NCBI GenBank assembly: GCA_025356415.1
Contig: JANXTB010000125.1
Coordinates: forward strand, 1 to 42,052
Direction: 5' to 3'
Origin: Hyphomicrobiales bacterium
GTDB lineage: Bacteria > Pseudomonadota > Alphaproteobacteria > Rhizobiales > Beijerinckiaceae
Length of the DNA stretch: 42,052 nt
Below are positions 9,195 to 17,223 of this stretch, piece after piece. The first letter of the stretch is position 1, and every line of letters starts with the position of its first letter. The position numbers were made by a program, and so were the translations under genes. The notes below the pieces were generated by a model. It saw only the letters and a program-made list of their open reading frames with translations. It was not told the DNA's origin and did not search any database.

Positions 9195-10232
9195 ATGAGG
9201 CACGTATTGCACTCCCTGTTTAGCACCGGATGGAAGCAACTGGCGCTCGCATGTCTGGGTTCAGCCGCTGCCCTGGCGGCCGGTCCATCCTCCAATTTTT
9301 ATGAAGGCAAGCAGATCACCGTGATCGTCGGCAATCCGGCGGGCAGCGGCTATGACGCTTACGCCCGGCTTCTGACGCGCCACATGGGGAAATACCTCCC
9401 GGGAAATCCGTCCTTTGTGGTGCAGAACATGCCAGGCGCAGGTTCGATCAACGCCGCGCAGCATCTCGCCAGTTTCGCCGCCAAGGACGGAACCGCGTTC
9501 GGCACGCTCGTCCCCGGCGCTATCTTTGATCCGCTCATCGACGGGCAATCCAAGTTTCGCTACTCGGCCATCAACTTCGAATATCTCGGAAGCGCGGACA
9601 GTGGCACGCGGCTTTGCTTCACCTCGAAGAAATCCGGAGTGGCCACGATCGAAGATGCGCGCAAGAACAAGGTGATCCTCGCCTCAACCGCGCCGCAGAG
9701 TTCAGCCACCGATTATGCGCTGTTCATGAACGCGCTGGCTGGAACGAAATTCGAGATCGTGATGGGTTACAAAGGGCCGGCGGAATTGCTGATGGCTATG
9801 GAGCGCGGCGAAGCGGCCGGCATCTGCGCGCTCGACTCCGCAACAGTGAATTCCATTCGCCCCGACTGGCTTGAAAACGGCGCGATCAACATTCTGGCGC
9901 AAGCCGGGTTGGAGAAAAATCCTCAGATCAAGGGGCCGTCAATCTTTGAGTTTATCGCTCCCGAGAATCGCGCCGCCGCCGAACTCATCGTTAGCCAGCA
10001 GGAATTCAGCCGACCCTTCATGGCTCCGCCCGGAACGCCATCCGAACAGCTGAAGATCCTGCGCACCGCATTCATGGCGGCGATGAAAGATCCGGAACTG
10101 GTCGCAGAAGCAGACAAGATGCGCATCGGCGTCAATTCAAAGAGCGGCGCCGAGATCACTGCGATCGTGCACAAACTTTACGCGTCGCCCCCTGAACTCG
10201 TGGACCGCGTGAGAAAGATTCTGCGGCCTTGA
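9195..10232 (+). CDS. Bug/TctC-family periplasmic solute receptor
   Basis: About 345 residues with an N-terminal export signal and the Bug-family core: FYEGKQITVIVGNPAGSGYD near 35-54, then YARLLTRHMGKYLPGNP and VQNMPGAGS. The ATG at 9195 has AAGGA about 8 bases upstream, better than the longer frame from 9153. Bug receptors bind carboxylates and often act without a linked TctAB transporter, as here (family knowledge). It ends the plus-strand group after the decarboxylase and dehydrogenase, so it probably binds their hydroxyacid or a related acid. It follows the variant in which the mature protein begins FYxGK rather than the more usual WPxKP. Confidence 0.88.
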   Translation: MRHVLHSLFSTGWKQLALACLGSAAALAAGPSSNFYEGKQITVIVGNPAGSGYDAYARLLTRHMGKYLPGNPSFVVQNMPGAGSINAAQHLASFAAKDGTAFGTLVPGAIFDPLIDGQSKFRYSAINFEYLGSADSGTRLCFTSKKSGVATIEDARKNKVILASTAPQSSATDYALFMNALAGTKFEIVMGYKGPAELLMAMERGEAAGICALDSATVNSIRPDWLENGAINILAQAGLEKNPQIKGPSIFEFIAPENRAAAELIVSQQEFSRPFMAPPGTPSEQLKILRTAFMAAMKDPELVAEADKMRIGVNSKSGAEITAIVHKLYASPPELVDRVRKILRP

Positions 10233-10387
10233 GAGTCTGTGCAATCGCAGGAGCCCGACGCGGAACAGCAGGGCGCGAACGCTAGCAATCGAACCGGCCG
10301 CCGTCTCTCGATGCGATCTGCATGTCATATCAAAGCATGCGCCCTCACTTGCGTTTCAGCGCCCGCGTCGTAAACGGAGTCGTCGCG

Positions 10388-10477
10388 TCACTCCGCCCTG
10401 ATCCCGGCCGCCTTGATCACCGAGCTCCACTTAATGGTTTCACTCACGATCAGGCGGCCGGCGACCGGAAACCCGCA
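10388..10477 (-). pseudogene. C-terminal remnant of a Bug receptor gene
   Basis: Reading the minus strand into the stop at 10390-10388 gives about 29 codons ending ETIKWSSVIKAAGIRAE. This matches the usual Bug-receptor C-terminus (E...KWxxVIKAAGI+xE). An in-frame stop at 10480-10478 cuts off the rest. It is distinct from the intact receptor gene that ends at 10663 on the same strand, so it looks like the end of a deleted neighbour. Confidence 0.6.
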
Positions 10478-10528
10478 TCAGCCTTCTCGCGTCAGGTCAT
10501 TTCGTCACCATCTTTCCGGCTTCCATCC

Positions 10529-10660
10529 GGAAATGCGCAGAACGCTCTTGTGACATTGAAGGCACGTCCGCTCAGCCGCGTGGCGCAGCTCTTTATGGAA
10601 AGCGCGCGGGAAGAAGCTGTGTCGTCCGGCGCGTCGAAACGTCTGCGCGCGCCGGGCTGA
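10529..10660 (+). pseudogene. Probable C-terminal remnant of a LysR regulator
   Basis: The plus-strand frame ending at 10660 reads NALVTLKARPLSRVAQLFMESAREEA near its end. This resembles the last strand and helix of LysR-type effector domains, where LVTxxxRPLSxxAxxFxxxxRE is common. Upstream in the same frame there is no LysR body or DNA-binding domain. I see it as a leftover of a lost regulator gene; the identification is only moderate because the stretch is short. Confidence 0.4.
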
Positions 10661-10662
10661 TT

Positions 10663-11685
10663 TCATTTCACCGAGGATTGCGCGGCCTTGATCGCGTCTT
10701 GCAGGAGATCATTCTCCCGCGCGATCCGATCCACGAATTCCTTCGACGTGCTGCCGACCGTGCCGATCCCGAGATTCCCGAGAATCTTCTTGACCTGCGG
10801 ATCGCGCGCGGCCTCGATCGTCGCCATTTCAAGCTTGTCGAGAACGTCCTTCGAAGTCTTGGCCGGGGCCATCATGCCATTCCAGGCGCTCATGACAAAG
10901 CCCGGGAAAAGCTCGTTGACGGTCGGCACATCCGGCAATTGCTCCATGCGCTTTTCTGACGATGTGGCGAGGAGGCGGACGTGAGGATCCGTCCCTATCG
11001 GGATGAGCTCCGAGGCATTGCCGAAATAAGCTTGAACATGATTTCCGAGCAGGTCGGCAATGGCCGGGCCGCCGCCTCTATAGGGAACGTGGTTGAGCGA
11101 AATACCTGCCTTGGCGAAGAACAGCGCCGGCACGAGATGCGCGCCAGAGAAAACGCCGCCCGACGCATAGGACATCTCGCCGGGGTGGCTCTTTGCGTAA
11201 GCAATGAACTCCTGCAGAGTCTTGACCGGGATGCTGGCGTTCACGCCGAGAACGAATGGCCCTTCGCCAAAGATGCTGATGTAGGCGAGGTCCGTCTTCG
11301 GGTCGTAGCTCACCTTTTCCGTGTAGGGCAAAACGGAAATCTGCTGGAACGCGCCGAACATGAGCGTGTAACCGTCAGGCGCAGCTCGGGCCACCGCCGT
11401 CGTGCCTATCGAGCCTGAGGCTCCGACCCTGTTTTCGACGATGAAATTCTGACCGAACCGCTCGGTGAATTTCTGCGCGAGAATGCGCGCCATCGTGTCC
11501 GTATTGCCGCCCGGCGGGAACGGAACGATGATTGTCACGGTCTTGGTCGGCCATGCCTGACTGAACGCCTCAGTCGGCGCGCTCGCCCATGCGACAAGCG
11601 CGAGAAGCACGACAAGTCCGCGTGCGCCTATCGTCAAATTGGAAAATGAAATGCGGGCTTGCTCCAGGATTTTGTTGATGAACAT
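10663..11685 (-). CDS. Bug/TctC-family periplasmic solute receptor
   Basis: About 340 residues with an export signal (hydrophobic segment near residues 22-36, cleavage near AFSQA) and the typical Bug start WPTKTVTIIVPFPPGGNTDTMAR, then VENRVGASGS and APDGYTLMFG. These are the binding-site loops of the family, which bind carboxylates or similar small acids. It lies 51 bases after the FAD monooxygenase gene and probably ends the operon that starts with the ring-opening amidohydrolase, so it may capture that pathway's substrate. No transporter membrane subunits accompany it. Confidence 0.9.
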   Translation of the reverse strand: MFINKILEQARISFSNLTIGARGLVVLLALVAWASAPTEAFSQAWPTKTVTIIVPFPPGGNTDTMARILAQKFTERFGQNFIVENRVGASGSIGTTAVARAAPDGYTLMFGAFQQISVLPYTEKVSYDPKTDLAYISIFGEGPFVLGVNASIPVKTLQEFIAYAKSHPGEMSYASGGVFSGAHLVPALFFAKAGISLNHVPYRGGGPAIADLLGNHVQAYFGNASELIPIGTDPHVRLLATSSEKRMEQLPDVPTVNELFPGFVMSAWNGMMAPAKTSKDVLDKLEMATIEAARDPQVKKILGNLGIGTVGSTSKEFVDRIARENDLLQDAIKAAQSSVK

Positions 11686-11736
11686 GCTGCGCCCCTTCTG
11701 TAGGTGCTCAAGATACGTGATGCATGCTGTACTGCC

Positions 11737-12951
11737 CTATTCGATCTGTTCCGATTTCTCCCACATCGAGATGAGGGAGGCGCGTTTCACGAAGTCGAGG
11801 TGACGAGCGGGATCCGCATTGATGCGACGCAATTCGTCGAGCCGCTCGCGGCGAACTTCGGGATCTTTTTCCTCGAGCAGTTTCTTGTTGGCGATCGATT
11901 GCGCCTGGACATACTCGATGGCGGTGAGACGGCGCTGGCGGTCGTAACGATCGAGCAGGCTGTCGGCATCGGCGCCTTTCGATATTTCGATCAGCTTCCG
12001 CGCCAGCGTGATCCCGTCCTGGAAGCCGCTGTTCATGCCCATGCCGCCGATCGGATTGTTGACATGCGCGGAATCGCCCGCGAGCACGATGCGACCGCTG
12101 CGGAAGCTCCCCGCCACGCGCTGGTGAACATTGTACATGTTGCGATGGACGATCGGATAAGGCCCCGCGTTCATGCATTCGCGAAAGCGGGCGTTGATCC
12201 ATTCGTCGCTCATCACCTCCTCGTCGGTCTCCTCCGGCTTCGCCGGGAAAACGCAGCGCCAGAGGCCCTTTCCATCCTCGCCCGGCACCTGCATCAGGGA
12301 GACCCAGCGGTCCGGATGCGAGCAATAATTACGCAAGCGAAAACCGTGGATCTCTCCGAGATTTGTCGGCGTCGAAACGATGTTGAAACGCTCGGGCCAT
12401 GTGAAGCCTTCGAAACTGGCGCCCGTCGTCTTGCGGACGATGCTGCGCCCACCATCGCAACCGACCAGATAATCGCCGCGATGCGTGACCACTTCGCCGC
12501 TTGCATCGCGCACATCGCATTCGACATGGTCGGCGGTCTGGCGAACTTCGACGACCTCCACCGGCCGGTGCAGGACGAAGTCCGGATAGCGCTGCGCCGC
12601 CTCAAGCGTCGTGTAGACGGTTTTATGCTGCTCGAGCTGTATGACGTAGGGATGGCCTGAAACTTCCGACAGACGCCCGTAATCGAACTCGGCGACCACC
12701 TCATCCTTCACCCGGTCTCGCCATTGGAAGTACTGCGATTTGAAACCTTGTTCCAGTATGCGTTCGGTCAGCCCGAGCTCCTCGAACAAATCGAGCGTGG
12801 AAGGCTGCAATGTTGCGGCTCGATGATCTTCCGCCGGCTTCGGCGCCATGTCGAACAGCGTCGCCTTGATGCCGTTGCGCGCGAGGTAAAGGCCCGTGAC
12901 AGCCCCGACAGGGCCCGCGCCCGCGATCAGCACATGCTTGACTTTGTCCAC
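11737..12951 (-). CDS. FAD-dependent aromatic-type monooxygenase
   Basis: About 404 residues, single-component class A flavoprotein hydroxylase (PHBH fold). The Rossmann motif GAGPVG is at 11-16, the central motif GCDGGRS at 164-170, and the ribityl-binding motif GDSAHVNNPIGGMGMNSG at 292-309. These enzymes insert one oxygen atom into phenols or hydroxy-N-heteroarenes using NAD(P)H and O2, and a few members also open pyridine rings. It sits 31 bases downstream of the GST gene in the operon of the ring-opening amidohydrolase. It is a paralogue of the monooxygenase at 21818-23020, with the same HVNNP-GGMGMN signature. The substrate is unknown. Confidence 0.9.
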   Translation of the reverse strand: MDKVKHVLIAGAGPVGAVTGLYLARNGIKATLFDMAPKPAEDHRAATLQPSTLDLFEELGLTERILEQGFKSQYFQWRDRVKDEVVAEFDYGRLSEVSGHPYVIQLEQHKTVYTTLEAAQRYPDFVLHRPVEVVEVRQTADHVECDVRDASGEVVTHRGDYLVGCDGGRSIVRKTTGASFEGFTWPERFNIVSTPTNLGEIHGFRLRNYCSHPDRWVSLMQVPGEDGKGLWRCVFPAKPEETDEEVMSDEWINARFRECMNAGPYPIVHRNMYNVHQRVAGSFRSGRIVLAGDSAHVNNPIGGMGMNSGFQDGITLARKLIEISKGADADSLLDRYDRQRRLTAIEYVQAQSIANKKLLEEKDPEVRRERLDELRRINADPARHLDFVKRASLISMWEKSEQIE

Positions 12952-12982
12952 GTCGACTCTCCCGAATGCGTGTTCCAGATTT

Positions 12983-13600
12983 CTAGTGATGCGCCGACTT
13001 GACGAGGGCTCGCTGGACGGCGGGACGCGCTGTCATCCCGGCTCGCCAGCGCTTGATGTTCTCGGCGCCGAGCCCGTCGATCGCGGCCGCGATGTGCGGC
13101 AGCAGCACGAGTGGAAGCAACGCGAAATCGGCGACGCTCAACTCGTCGCAAAGAAAGTCCCGACCTGCGAGTTCATCGTCGATGAAGCGCAAATACGCAT
13201 TCATGCGCTCGCGGAAAACGGCCACGACGCCCTCGCCGGATTCGATTTTCGATCCCAAAAACATCGTCGTGGATGCAGCCGCGACATCGCTCAGCGCCAT
13301 CCACGAAAACTGCTCGGCCCTGATGCGCCGGACTTGATCCTGCGGGATCAGCCGCCCCGCCTTTCGTGCAAGATAGAAAATCATCGCGCCCGATTGCGTC
13401 ACCGTCACAGGGTTGCCGTCAACGCCATCCGGGTCGACGAGCACAGGCACGTGGCCGAGCGGATTGAGCCGCCGGAATTCCGGCCTGTCCTGGTCGCGCG
13501 ACGCGAAGTCGAGCAGCCGCAGCTCATATGGAAGGCCCAGTTCCTCGATGACGAAGAGAGCGCGCCGTCCGTTTGGCGCCGCCGCCGTATAGAGTTGCAT
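12983..13600 (-). CDS. Glutathione S-transferase family protein
   Basis: About 205 residues: an N-terminal thioredoxin-like domain (MQLYTAAAPNGRRALFVIEELGLPYELRLLDF, with NPLGHVPVLVD near 46-56) and an all-helical C-terminal domain (DELSVADFALLPLV). NPxGxVPxL is the usual glutathione-binding turn. It resembles YfcG/Nu-type or maleylacetoacetate-isomerase-like GSTs. The ATG at 13600 overlaps the upstream TGA as TGATG, so the two genes are translationally coupled; a GTG one codon earlier is possible. In catabolic clusters such GSTs act as cis-trans isomerases or reductive enzymes. The role here is inferred only from position between the ring-opening hydrolase and the monooxygenase. Confidence 0.85.
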   Translation of the reverse strand: MQLYTAAAPNGRRALFVIEELGLPYELRLLDFASRDQDRPEFRRLNPLGHVPVLVDPDGVDGNPVTVTQSGAMIFYLARKAGRLIPQDQVRRIRAEQFSWMALSDVAAASTTMFLGSKIESGEGVVAVFRERMNAYLRFIDDELAGRDFLCDELSVADFALLPLVLLPHIAAAIDGLGAENIKRWRAGMTARPAVQRALVKSAHH

Positions 13601-14637
13601 CACGGCGCCGCCTCCGCGCGCAGGATGCAGCAGATGGTTCCGCCGCCCAGAGGCGCCTGTTGAACAGGATCGAAGGTACTGAAGATGCGGGTCGTATGCA
13701 GCGTGGCGCCGAGCACGCCCGAGAGCGCCGCACGCACGTGCTTCTCCGGCGGAGTCGCTGACCCGAAGATCGTTGTCGGCGCGCCAGCGACGTTGCCAGA
13801 GGAATGGACGCCGAGCTTGGCGATTGTTGCGACGAGGCGTCCGGTGTCGAGTTCGCCGTCCGCGTCAAGCGCCAAGCCGGCGCCGACCAGCATTCGCTTC
13901 AGCGAGCGCGCGTCGAGAAGATCCTGCGTGATGACGTTGCAGGCAAAGAGATCGCCGCCCGCTCCTGCGCGATTGCCGATCGCGATCACTTCTATGTTGC
14001 GGATGGCTGGGCCGGTGAATGTCTGAACCCGCTTCGCATAAAGTTCGCCGTTCGTGACGATGGCGTCGTCGCGCAGCGCGCCCTTGTCCACTTCGCCGAT
14101 AGCGAGGCCCGCGCCGAGCGCCGCCGCCGCCCTGCCCTTGCGCGCACGCAGGCCGACGTCGCCGGTCGTGGGTTGAGGCACGTTCACGATGATGGTTTCG
14201 ACATCGCCCGGGCTCATGCCGCCGTCACGCAGCGCGGCTTCCACAGCCGTCTGCACATCGAAAGCGAAGGCCGCCGAGCCGATGCTGGCTTCATCCGGCG
14301 GCGCGATGCGCGCAAGGCCGATTGCGAGCCGTCGACCGGCGCCGCCAGCGTTCCCGTCCGTATCGATGAGAGCGTAGCCGCAAGGCGTCGATGCGCCCTC
14401 TGCCCCGATCACCGTGATGAATTCGGAGCGGTCCGTCAGGCCCTTTTCGGCTAGCAGCTGCTCGACGGCGCCGCGCGCCTTTTCACGGGAGCCATCCGTA
14501 TATTCGCCGGCTACGCGCATCAGCAGCGCCAGCCGCCGGATCTGCGCGGATCCACGCTGATCGAGCGGTTTGCGAAGCGCGGAAAGATCGTCCGGCGCCT
14601 GCATATCGAACTGGATGACATCGACGCTCATCCTCAA
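13600..14637 (-). CDS. Ring-opening amidohydrolase (AtzD/barbiturase family), divergent active site
   Basis: About 345 residues, the usual length of cyanuric acid hydrolase/barbiturase. The threefold repeat layout is recognisable: MRVAGEYTDGSRE near 40-52, GAEGASTP at 78-85, NVPQPTTGD at 152-160, IRNIEVIAIGN at 212-222, IAKLGVHSSG at 272-281, KHVRAALSGVLGA at 299-311 and the C-terminal GGGT at 331-334. Aligned by eye to AtzD, two of three Ser-Lys dyads look changed: Lys42 becomes Arg41, Ser85 becomes Thr84 (next to Ser83), Lys162 becomes Asn152, and the Ser233 region becomes QTFTG. Lys296 and Ser349 are kept as Lys274 and Ser320. It may act on another cyclic amide or by another mechanism. First gene of a four-gene operon, divergent from marR. 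ATG 14631 is an alternative start. Confidence 0.8.
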   Translation of the reverse strand: MRMSVDVIQFDMQAPDDLSALRKPLDQRGSAQIRRLALLMRVAGEYTDGSREKARGAVEQLLAEKGLTDRSEFITVIGAEGASTPCGYALIDTDGNAGGAGRRLAIGLARIAPPDEASIGSAAFAFDVQTAVEAALRDGGMSPGDVETIIVNVPQPTTGDVGLRARKGRAAAALGAGLAIGEVDKGALRDDAIVTNGELYAKRVQTFTGPAIRNIEVIAIGNRAGAGGDLFACNVITQDLLDARSLKRMLVGAGLALDADGELDTGRLVATIAKLGVHSSGNVAGAPTTIFGSATPPEKHVRAALSGVLGATLHTTRIFSTFDPVQQAPLGGGTICCILRAEAAP

Positions 14638-14662
14638 TCCCCGTGTTCAAGCCTTCTTTCTT

Positions 14663-14678
14663 GATAGGCGAGCCTATC
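14663..14678. promoter_or_regulatory. MarR-type operator palindrome
   Basis: Perfect 7-bp inverted repeat gataggc-ga-gcctatc in the 115-base gap between the amidohydrolase operon and the divergent marR gene. Length, spacing and position fit a MarR dimer site. It directly abuts the -35 box of the probable marR promoter, so binding could repress marR and the amidohydrolase operon together. Confidence 0.65.
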
Positions 14679-14680
14679 CA

Positions 14681-14710
14681 TTGACCCCGGATTGTTGCAA
14701 GCGATATGAT
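14681..14710 (+). promoter_or_regulatory. Probable sigma-70-like promoter of marR
   Basis: TTGACC at 14681-14686 and TATGAT at 14705-14710 with an 18-base spacer, about 43 bases before the TTG start of marR. The -35 box begins two bases after the operator palindrome. Confidence 0.5.
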
Positions 14711-14752
14711 TTCATCTGAAACGAAATCTCCTCAGACGAGCCCGGCCCGAAG

Positions 14753-15238
14753 TTGAAAAACTATTTCGAACGACAATTCGAGAACGAAGAATTCCTGCTC
14801 TTCCGCCTGTCGAGCGTGTCTCGCCGTGTGGCCAACGCCTGCGCGGAGGTCTATCTGGCCGAATTCGGCATTACGGTGCCGGAATGGCGGCTGATGGCGC
14901 AGATCGGCAGGTTCGGCTCGATCTCGGCAAAAGACATCGCCGAAAAAATCTCGATGGACCGCGTCGCCATCAGCCGAGCTGCAGCAAAGTGTTTGGCGGA
15001 CAAGCTGATTTCTGAATCGCCGCATCCGGCCGATCGTCGCAGCAAAGTTCTGTCTTTCACGCCGAAAGGCAAGGCGCTCTACAAGAGCGTCATTCCGCGC
15101 GCCTGCGAACTGGCGAATGTCATCGAGTCCGGCCTCACCAAAACCGAAGCCAAGCTGTTGAAGGTTCTGCTCGACAAAGTGGATGCGTCAGTCGCCAAGA
15201 TCGCGCCGACGCTTGCCCGCGACGAGGACGCCGCATAA
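14753..15238 (+). CDS. MarR-family transcriptional regulator
   Basis: About 161 residues with the winged-helix MarR layout: N-terminal dimer helices (FRLSSVSRRVANACAEVYLAEFGIT), the recognition region SAKDIAEKISMDRVAISRAAAKCLADKLI near 57-85, and the wing HPADRRSKVLSFTPKGKALY. The DxRS-K/V-L-TxxG wing signature is intact. MarR proteins of catabolic clusters usually repress until a phenolic or acidic ligand binds (family knowledge). It starts at TTG 14753 with a weak ribosome site. Divergent from the ring-opening amidohydrolase and 22 bases upstream of a C-C hydrolase gene, it probably controls both directions through the palindrome at 14663-14678. Confidence 0.88.
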   Translation: MKNYFERQFENEEFLLFRLSSVSRRVANACAEVYLAEFGITVPEWRLMAQIGRFGSISAKDIAEKISMDRVAISRAAAKCLADKLISESPHPADRRSKVLSFTPKGKALYKSVIPRACELANVIESGLTKTEAKLLKVLLDKVDASVAKIAPTLARDEDAA

Positions 15239-15260
15239 CGAAATTCAAGGGTACAGAAAA

Positions 15261-16322
15261 ATGGCCGATCCACGCCTCGTCATCGCCCGTCATTTCCTCT
15301 CGCGCTTCACCGTCAACGGCGTTGCCGCAAGCGACTTCGAGGACGTGCTGAACTCGCTCGAGTCCTGGGACGACTGGTGCAGCGCGTGGTCGCGGCGCGC
15401 GTCAATCCATGAAAACATGGGGCGCGAAGCGCTCGCAAAACAGCAGTTCATCAGCGCCGCCGATCATCTCTGCCGCGCAGCCGCGACCTACCATTTCGCG
15501 AAATATCTCTTCGTGCAGGATATCGATCAAATGCGCGCGGCCCACATGAGGGCGGTGGAATGCCTCGACCTTGCGTTGCCGCATCTCGACCCGCCCGGCG
15601 AGCGCGTGCTCATCCCCTACGAAGGGCACTTATTGGCTGGCACGCTGCGCAAGCCGAAGGGCGTCGAGCGCCCGCCGATTGTGCTAATGACCATGGGGCT
15701 CGACTCGACCAAGGAAGAACTCCTCACCTTCGAAACGAACTTCCTCGACCGCGGCATAGCGATCCTCGCCTTCGACGGCCCCGGCCAGGGCGAGGCCGAA
15801 TATGACCTGCCCATCAGGGCCGATTACGAGAATGTCGTAGGCCCGGTGATCGACTGGATCGAGGCGGAGCGGAAAGACATCGACGCGGGCCGCATCGCCG
15901 TCTGGGGCATCAGTCTCGGCGGCTATTACGCCCCGCGCGCGGCGGCTTTCGACAAGCGCATCAAGGCCTGCATCTCAAATTGCGGCCCCTATGACTGGGG
16001 CGATCTTTGGGACAAGCTGCCGCCGCTCACCCGCGCGGCGTATATCAAGCGAAGCTTCAGCAGCAGCCCTGAAGAAGCTCGGGAAAAAGCGCAGGGCTTG
16101 TCGCTGAAGGGCGTTGCCGAAAAGATCACCTGCCCGCTCTTCGTCATCGCTGGCGGTCTTGATCGGCTGTGCCCTCCGGAAGACGCCGAACGTCTCGCCG
16201 CCGAGGCCAAGGGCCCGACCGAACTCGTCTACATTCCCGATGGCGATCATGTCGCTCACAATCGGTTTTACATGTACCGCAACCAGTCAGCAGACTGGCT
16301 CGCCGAACGACTCGCACGCTGA
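15261..16322 (+). CDS. Alpha/beta hydrolase, 2,6-dihydroxypseudooxynicotine-hydrolase-like
   Basis: About 353 residues: a helical N-terminal cap (residues 1-110) then an alpha/beta-hydrolase core. Nucleophile Ser218 sits in WGISLGGYYA, the acid Asp301 in GGLDRLCP and His330 in DGDHVAHN. Cap length, PPGE at 111-114, the nucleophile elbow and the HVAHN ending match DHPON hydrolase, which cleaves a C-C bond next to a pyridine ring in nicotine breakdown. The related protein at 32124-33359 shares the same pattern. The ATG at 15261 follows AAGGG and is 22 bases after marR, so they form an operon. Cleavage of a C-C bond in a ring-derived ketone is likely but unproven; FrsA-type esterases are the other option. 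Confidence 0.8.
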   Translation: MADPRLVIARHFLSRFTVNGVAASDFEDVLNSLESWDDWCSAWSRRASIHENMGREALAKQQFISAADHLCRAAATYHFAKYLFVQDIDQMRAAHMRAVECLDLALPHLDPPGERVLIPYEGHLLAGTLRKPKGVERPPIVLMTMGLDSTKEELLTFETNFLDRGIAILAFDGPGQGEAEYDLPIRADYENVVGPVIDWIEAERKDIDAGRIAVWGISLGGYYAPRAAAFDKRIKACISNCGPYDWGDLWDKLPPLTRAAYIKRSFSSSPEEAREKAQGLSLKGVAEKITCPLFVIAGGLDRLCPPEDAERLAAEAKGPTELVYIPDGDHVAHNRFYMYRNQSADWLAERLAR

Positions 16323-16459
16323 CCGTCGCCGCCGTAGATGCACGATCGCCGATGAGTTCGCTAAAAACGCGCGGACCTCGTCGGCATCGTCGAACGTCGA
16401 CGCTGACCGACATTCGCCTCTCCAAGCCTTGCCGCAACCGGTCTACGTTGAAACTTACT

Positions 16460-17101
16460 CTATTTCGCCAACACCACATGCGAAGCATGTTCGGTCGATA
16501 GATGTTCAACGACTCGATACCCCAGACTCGGCAAATCAACGCCTGCGAACACCGCCTCTCCCTGCCCGAGCACCACCGGAGAGACTGCAAAGTGGATTTC
16601 GTCGATCAGCCCCGCCAGCATATATTGCCGCAGAGTAGAAACGCCGCCGCCGATCTTCACGTCAAGCGTCCCGGCTGACGCCTGCGCGCGCTGAAGCGCA
16701 GTCTCGATCCCCTCGACGACGAAGTGGAAGGTGGTGCCTCCCTCCATCTCGATCGATTCACGCGGGTGATGTGTCAATATGAAAGTCGGCGCATGATAAG
16801 GCGGGTTGGGCCCCCACCATCCTTTCCAATCGTCGTCAGTCCACGGCCCACGGCTCGGCCCGAACATGTTCCGGCCAAGAATGAACGCGCCGAACCCGTC
16901 CATCGCGCGTTTTGCGAAGTCCTCGTCCACGCCCTCCGATCCGCCGTCCTTGCCGAACATCGACTGGAAAGTGCGCGTTCCGAAGGCCCATTCGTGGAGT
17001 TCGCGTCCCCTCTCGCCAAGAGGATTTTCGAGGCTCTGCCGCGGGCCCGCACCGAACCCGTCGATCGAAACCGAAAAACCCGCAGCACGAACCTTCGGCA
17101 T
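16460..17101 (-). CDS. Dihydrofolate-reductase-fold (RibD C-terminal domain) protein
   Basis: About 213 residues of the RibD_C/YwjB-type reductase family. Features are VSIDGFGAG at 10-18, a GRNMFGP segment near 76-82, the pattern THHPRESIEMEGGTTFHFV, and the late motif IGGGVSTLRQYMLAGLIDEIHFAVSPVVLGQGEAVF. Members bind NADPH; most, including this type, have no known substrate and are often found in accessory regions. Transcribed alone and convergent with the C-C hydrolase gene. The GGG..T...L..GLIDE motif makes the family secure, the function not. Confidence 0.88.
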   Translation of the reverse strand: MPKVRAAGFSVSIDGFGAGPRQSLENPLGERGRELHEWAFGTRTFQSMFGKDGGSEGVDEDFAKRAMDGFGAFILGRNMFGPSRGPWTDDDWKGWWGPNPPYHAPTFILTHHPRESIEMEGGTTFHFVVEGIETALQRAQASAGTLDVKIGGGVSTLRQYMLAGLIDEIHFAVSPVVLGQGEAVFAGVDLPSLGYRVVEHLSTEHASHVVLAK

Positions 17102-17223
17102 ATTTTCACTCCGCTCGCGGACCGACCCTTATCGTCCGTTTGAGACGTATCACTCTGCCTGAAGCAGATTCAAGCCCGGCAGCTTGATGCGCATATCGAG
17201 CTGCCGGACTGTCTTGCAAGAGA

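Noticed and set aside
11704-12660. Plus-strand open frame over the FAD monooxygenase
   Set aside because: Opposite-strand shadow of a well-supported gene with complete FAD motifs; no protein features of its own.
13600-14637. Calling the amidohydrolase cyanuric acid hydrolase (atzD) or barbiturase
   Set aside because: The family is clear but the catalytic dyad residues seem replaced, so a specific substrate name would not be justified.
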